In this document: positions 7,154 through 10,171 of the stretch, piece by piece
Position numbering within the stretch: position 1 is the first letter of the stretch
Layout: each line of letters starts with the position of its first letter
Assembly: GCA_003118195.1 (NCBI GenBank)
Contig: BEXV01002035.1
Coordinates: 69,387 to 79,557, forward strand
Direction of reading: 5' to 3'
Source: Hemicentrotus pulcherrimus
Taxonomy: Eukaryota > Echinodermata > Echinoidea > Camarodonta > Strongylocentrotidae
Length of the DNA: 10,171 nucleotides
Notes under the pieces: generated by a model
The model's database searches: none
What the model was told of the DNA's origin: nothing
What the model saw: the letters and a program-made list of their open reading frames with translations, nothing else
Translations under genes and position numbers: made by a program

Positions 7154-7222
7154 ATGAGACCGGCTATAACGGCCTCACTGGCCTTTTGAAGGGTAATCAC
7201 AGGATTGCGAGACCGATAAGTT
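7154..7222 (+). repeat. GAGACC/GGTCTC module, group 6
   Basis: GAGACC (7156-7161), nine bases, ggcctc (7171-7176, one change), actggccttttgaagggtaa, tcacaggattgcgagaccga (GAGACC at 7209-7214) and taagttgttaa. The 3' part matches groups 2 and 5 and leads into body copy D in the same way. Confidence 0.8.
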
Positions 7223-7702
7223 GTTAATTTGTTAATTTTAAGTTTCTATAATTTCTTTTGTCTTAATTAAGGTCACCATAATGAAGTTAATCGGTGCCGT
7301 TCTCGACAGAAAATGCCATGCTATGATTAGGTCTACTGAGGCAGAACTATAAAAAGCAACCTGCCATCCACGAAGGACGTGGGAATGAATAAAATATGAG
7401 CGGTATTCATGAAGAAATGTATGCTATTCAGGTTCTTATTTCCAAAAGAAAGCTCGAGTTCAATGACTTTCTGTTTTTCATAAGCAGTTTCTTTTGTTAA
7501 AAAATATTTTGCATGCAATAAGCTGTAGATTGGCCAGACAGAGCTCAACAAGTTATTCAAAATAGTGCCGAATATAGATCAGCTCAAAGAAATCACCTGT
7601 TTATGATGCCCGAGTAACAAGATGGATGCTTCTTACATCGATAGAATTCCAAGCCATTATGCAACACCCTATCTATGGTATGCAGGTGAAGGAGAGGTAT
7701 AT
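7223..7702 (+). repeat. Central repeat family, copy D
   Basis: The body runs in the same order as B: gttaattttaagtttctata, ggcagaactat, ccatccacgaaggacgtggg, atgctattcaggttcttatt, agaaagctcgagttcaatga, ttcttttgttaaa, gacagagctcaacaa, agctcaaagaaatcacctgt, ccgagtaaca, gatggatgcttcttacatcg, tagaattcc, attatgcaacaccctat and atgcaggtgaaggagaggta. It lacks the segment ttttgggc...aaacag present in B and C near 5105-5125, and part of tactctcggtg. It also lacks both B inserts, so it is the empty site for both. After gaggtatattgg it runs into a SINE instead of the TTAA-bounded element. Confidence 0.8.
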
Positions 7703-7925
7703 TGGTTAGGGTTCTTGACTCTCATTTGAGAGATTACCCGGTTCGATCCTCGCTTGGTGTTTACATCCTTGGACAAGATGCTTTGTCCGCATTGTCTCTC
7801 CCGACCCAGGTGTAGAATGGATACCTCAAATTACTGGGGTGATGATACACGCAGGAAGTGCAGTATTGACCTTGATGTGGCTACCATGGGTAACAGCGGT
7901 TTACTATTAAACATTAAATATATGG
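7703..7925 (+). mobile_element. tRNA-derived SINE, copy 2
   Basis: The left end, ggttagggttcttgactctc, followed by atttgagag and acccggttcgatcct, reads like the D-loop, anticodon arm and T-arm of a tRNA head; by eye it is closest to a tRNA-Glu-type pattern, which is tentative. It is followed by ttacatccttggacaagatg, ctttgtccgcattgtctctc and ccgacccaggtgtagaatgg, the same core as in SINE copy 1. The first part of the tRNA head (box A) is missing or is absorbed into the junction with repeat copy D. No tail repeat or target duplication is clear; I end it at the AT-rich stretch near 7925. The frame at 7754-7951 is a by-product of this SINE. Confidence 0.7.
7740..7749 (+). promoter_or_regulatory. 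Box B-like RNA polymerase III promoter element in SINE copy 2
   Basis: ggttcgatcc is one base short of the tRNA box B consensus GGTTCGANTCC. In tRNA genes and tRNA-derived SINEs this binds TFIIIC. Without a recognisable box A upstream, activity is doubtful. Confidence 0.5.
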
Positions 7926-8520
7926 ATGTATGTTTCTTTGGGATCGATTGACGAGTTGATTCGGTAACAATGTTGAAGGTTGATGACAAAATCTGCGTAA
8001 TTATTGTAGGAAATGTTACTTATTATATTCCTTTTACTCTACTAACCCTCTAACATGTAAACATTCTGAAAAATTCTCAACCACAAAGATATATATGGTT
8101 TTCCTTGAATGCGTCACTGTGCGACACCCTCTAACAGTAAATTTTCCCAACTATTTTTGAATTTTCCAACCGTTTTTCCATAAAAATATGACGGAGGATT
8201 GGCTTTTTAAAAATCTGTCAACATTTACATGTCTGGAATGTTATTCAAAACCAATTCATTGCTTTGAGACGATTTAAATTCACCTTAAATGTAACTAAAT
8301 TGTATATAATAAAGTTGGGAGAATCAAAATAGATCAGATCAGTATTTCCGATTGCATTGAAATCACTACCTCAGCACCATTTTATCTCATCTGCATAATG
8401 TTACAAAGTCCCTTTAACATGTTATCAATGAATGAACTAGAATAATTCAGTCCATATATAATATTTGTTGCTATATCGGGCAATAATATTGGTCAAACTA
8501 ATTAGCAATTTAATTTAAAT
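7926..8520. other. No recognisable gene; AT-rich DNA
   Basis: A short direct repeat is present: accctctaacatgtaaa (about 8045-8061) and accctctaacagtaaa (about 8126-8141), each followed by a ttctcaacc / ttcccaac-like stretch. This suggests an old local duplication of about 80 bp. The last part (about 8460-8520) may be decayed upstream sequence of the LINE fragment that follows, but stops are frequent and it cannot be shown. Confidence 0.5.
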
Positions 8521-8787
8521 TTGATAACTAAGGATTTTGTATTGAAACGGATTGATAATCTGAGTATAGATAAAGCAACTGGTGAAGATCGCATCAGCTG
8601 TAAACTATTAAAGATGACGAAGAATGTTATCGCATAGTCTCTTTGTGATATCATTAACGAATCCCGGTCTACAGGAGTTGTTCCACGTGAATTGAAAAAG
8701 GCTTGGGTAGTACCAATATTCCAATCGGGAGATATTTTTGCTTTGAATAATTACCGCCCCATTTCAATATTACCTATCGTGAGTTGA
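8521..8787 (+). pseudogene. Decayed fragment of a non-LTR retrotransposon (LINE) reverse transcriptase
   Basis: In one plus-strand frame (first codon 8521) the translation contains IDNLSIDKATGEDRIS (8551-8598), then LLKM, IINESRSTGVVP and ELKKAWVVPIFQSGD, and finally LNNYRPISILPIVS (about 8737-8784). This order (LSxDKATGxDxIS, STGxxPxxxKxAxVxPIFKSGD, NYRPISxLPxxSK) is the classic start of the reverse transcriptase domain of LINEs of the CR1 / L2 / Jockey type. The enzyme copies element RNA into DNA at the target site. The frame is broken by TAG at 8635-8637 and TGA at 8785-8787. The catalytic FADD motif, the endonuclease and the 3' end are absent; weak similarity may continue to about 8860. 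It is a dead fragment. The family is not assigned further. Confidence 0.88.
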
Positions 8788-9149
8788 ATTATAATTTTTC
8801 CATTGAAATAATTGTTCTTGGTTAAACATATAATATATAATGTCTTGCCACTCGCTGAAAAAAAAAAGATTGGATAATATGATGCATAAGTCATGTTATG
8901 CTATCCCAAATGAATTGATATCTTCTTACACAGTGCGCATTTGAGTGGAAAACACACTGTATAATAATATATAAATAACAATAACAACAATAGATCCATA
9001 GACACTCTTTCCTAGAGTCTATTAAATCATGATGCTCCCTGTACTCATTTAAGGCCAAAGTTAAAACGATGTTATTATCAGAATATTCAAGGTAGAATAT
9101 CTGTGTCAACTCTTCATTTTCTATCATTTCATCTCTTTTTTCCATTTAA
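8788..9149. other. No recognisable gene; AT-rich DNA after the LINE fragment
   Basis: There may be further decayed LINE sequence up to about 8860 (HIIYNVLPLAEKK in the same frame), but the similarity is too weak to call. Ten A occur near 8859-8868. The minus-strand frame at 8891-9145 has no recognisable product. Confidence 0.5.
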
Positions 9150-9223
9150 ATCATTATCACCATCGTCATCATCATCATTATCATCATCGTCATTATCATC
9201 TTCCTCATCTGCATCACCATCAT
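9150..9223 (+). repeat. Imperfect (ATC)n microsatellite
   Basis: A run of tca/atc triplets with scattered changes (cac, cgt, tta, ttc), about 74 bp. Read in one frame it gives a serine-rich peptide, which explains the open frame at 9103-9333; that frame is not a gene. Confidence 0.85.
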
Positions 9224-9546
9224 GGAAAGTTGTATTTTCAATTACCTATACGTTTCTGCTTGATAAATGTGTTAATAAATTTCATGATTTTTGTGTGGGC
9301 CTTTCGTATTGTCAAGCAATTTGCTTACAATGACAGTCCTTCTTCTGCAAATAATTTGTATAATGTTTTATAATGTTTGGAGAAATTCAGTATTTCTGAC
9401 AGTGATTATCATTTCGTTTCTGAAAATGAAAATGTATGTATATATGTATGTTTTTGCTTATTTATGATTCATTGTCAGAAAAATACTTATTGGACTTTAT
9501 ATTTTTATTGTTATCGAAAAACTGTATGCTTACATGAATGCAGAAG
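9224..9546. other. No recognisable gene; AT-rich DNA
   Basis: Only a small tandem duplication is seen (taatgtttta / taatgtttgg near 9361-9380) and a gtatgtatat-type stretch near 9434-9450. No coding or RNA feature is supportable. Confidence 0.5.
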
Positions 9547-9567
9547 AAAATCAAATCAAATCAAATA
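9547..9567 (+). repeat. Short (AAATC)n pentanucleotide repeat
   Basis: Three to four copies of aaatc (aaaatcaaatcaaatcaaat) followed by an acaataatgataatac stretch. Confidence 0.7.
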
Positions 9568-10171
9568 CAATAATGATAATACTACTACATGTACAAGATG
9601 GTGGACGCTAGATGGCGCAATCTCTGTAATCATATAAAACACCGAGTAGAAGAGGTCAATGCACTAAAATTCCTCTAAAATTCCAGTTGTTAGTATTCTT
9701 AACATTATTTAGAAGCTGAAAATAAGTAAGATGAGGTTTGTTTAGCTTTCCTATCTTGTATGATTGCTAAGTCTTTGAAAATCAGATCGCAGGACGATCG
9801 TACAGTGTTCGTTCGGCTTTAGGCTGAAATCTTAGAAGTCTTTTTATTAATCAATCTTATCATGCTTACAAGACTTGCATTAAGTGTTATTCATATTATA
9901 TACTCCTTACTGGATGTTGAAACATTTCCTAAATTTTCAACTTGCTTTGTATAACTGACACGAAATCACCTTTCATAGCCTAGGCTCAGTTTGTAAATTT
10001 CTTAATTTGATTCCAATAAGATTTATTATCATCTGTTGAGAGCTGAGAGGGTGTTGGGTCTATGTTATTAATATGAGTTAACGCCCTTCTGTCTCTCTAA
10101 AGACCACACGTAGTACCCACACTCACAACTCAATTCCGAATATGTAATGTTTTTGACCTGTTTAAAAAAAA
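9568..10171. other. No recognisable gene; AT-rich DNA to the window end
   Basis: No open frame, repeat copy or RNA gene is supportable. The word acgctagatggcgc (9605-9618) resembles a CTCF-type binding site but is a single short match. The window ends in eight A. Confidence 0.5.

Noticed and set aside
3461..7222. CRISPR-like array, because short repeats recur with spacing
   Set aside because: Spacing between groups varies from tens to more than a thousand bases, the groups contain long diverged blocks, and the surroundings are eukaryotic transposon-rich DNA.
6287..7227. Series of plus-strand frames across module and body repeats
   Set aside because: The equivalent frames in other copies of the same repeat are broken at different positions, so they are not under coding constraint as far as can be seen.
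7703..7760. A functional tRNA gene
   Set aside because: Only the part from the D-loop to the T-arm is recognisable. There is no acceptor stem pairing, and SINE core sequence follows directly.
9103..9333. Serine-rich peptide
   Set aside because: It is a direct translation of the (ATC)n microsatellite.

Overview
This window looks like intergenic or intronic DNA from an animal nuclear genome, most likely a marine invertebrate deuterostome such as an echinoderm. The signs are an AT-rich base with sharp GC-rich islands, abundant microsatellites, tRNA-derived SINEs with a core and tail of a kind I recall from marine invertebrates, short repeats whose ends resemble 'TTAAAGGACAAGTCCAC' elements I associate with sea urchins, and one decayed LINE reverse transcriptase piece. 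The taxon is an inference from remembered repeat families and has moderate to low certainty. I see no intact protein-coding gene, no rRNA or tRNA gene, no CRISPR array, and nothing bacterial.

Layout. Positions 1-1905 hold no recognisable gene, only short homopolymers and GC-rich patches. Positions 1911-2230 are a degenerate minisatellite of about 24-bp units built around AARGGGGCACTTRTCAAA, ending in a G5/C5 hairpin. Positions 2240-2540 are a GC-richer block with recurring ACCGTC words and a 19-bp imperfect inverted repeat. A poly-A run and a long pyrimidine-rich tract follow, up to about 3046.

The centre, 3047-7715, is the most structured part. It is a cluster of one undescribed (to me) composite repeat family. 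A body of roughly 450-500 bp occurs as copies B, C and D, with a 3' fragment in A. The bodies are separated by short modules built on GAGACC-N9-GGTCTC. Comparing copies exposes nested insertions: a 388-bp element with 21-bp terminal inverted repeats inside B (4461-4848), a roughly 315-bp insert with short inverted ends and a TA duplication inside B (5369-5683), and two related TTAA-bounded elements of about 170 bp (3286-3454 and 5713-5886). A tRNA-derived SINE lies between A and B (3990-4227). A second SINE with the same core abuts the end of D (7703-7925).

The right third, 7926-10171, is AT-rich. It contains a decayed fragment of the N-terminal reverse transcriptase domain of a non-LTR retrotransposon (8521-8787), an ATC-type microsatellite (9150-9223) and a short pentanucleotide repeat (9547-9567). 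Nothing here works together as a gene system. The window records successive transposon insertions, and its value lies in the copy-to-copy comparison that gives insertion boundaries.
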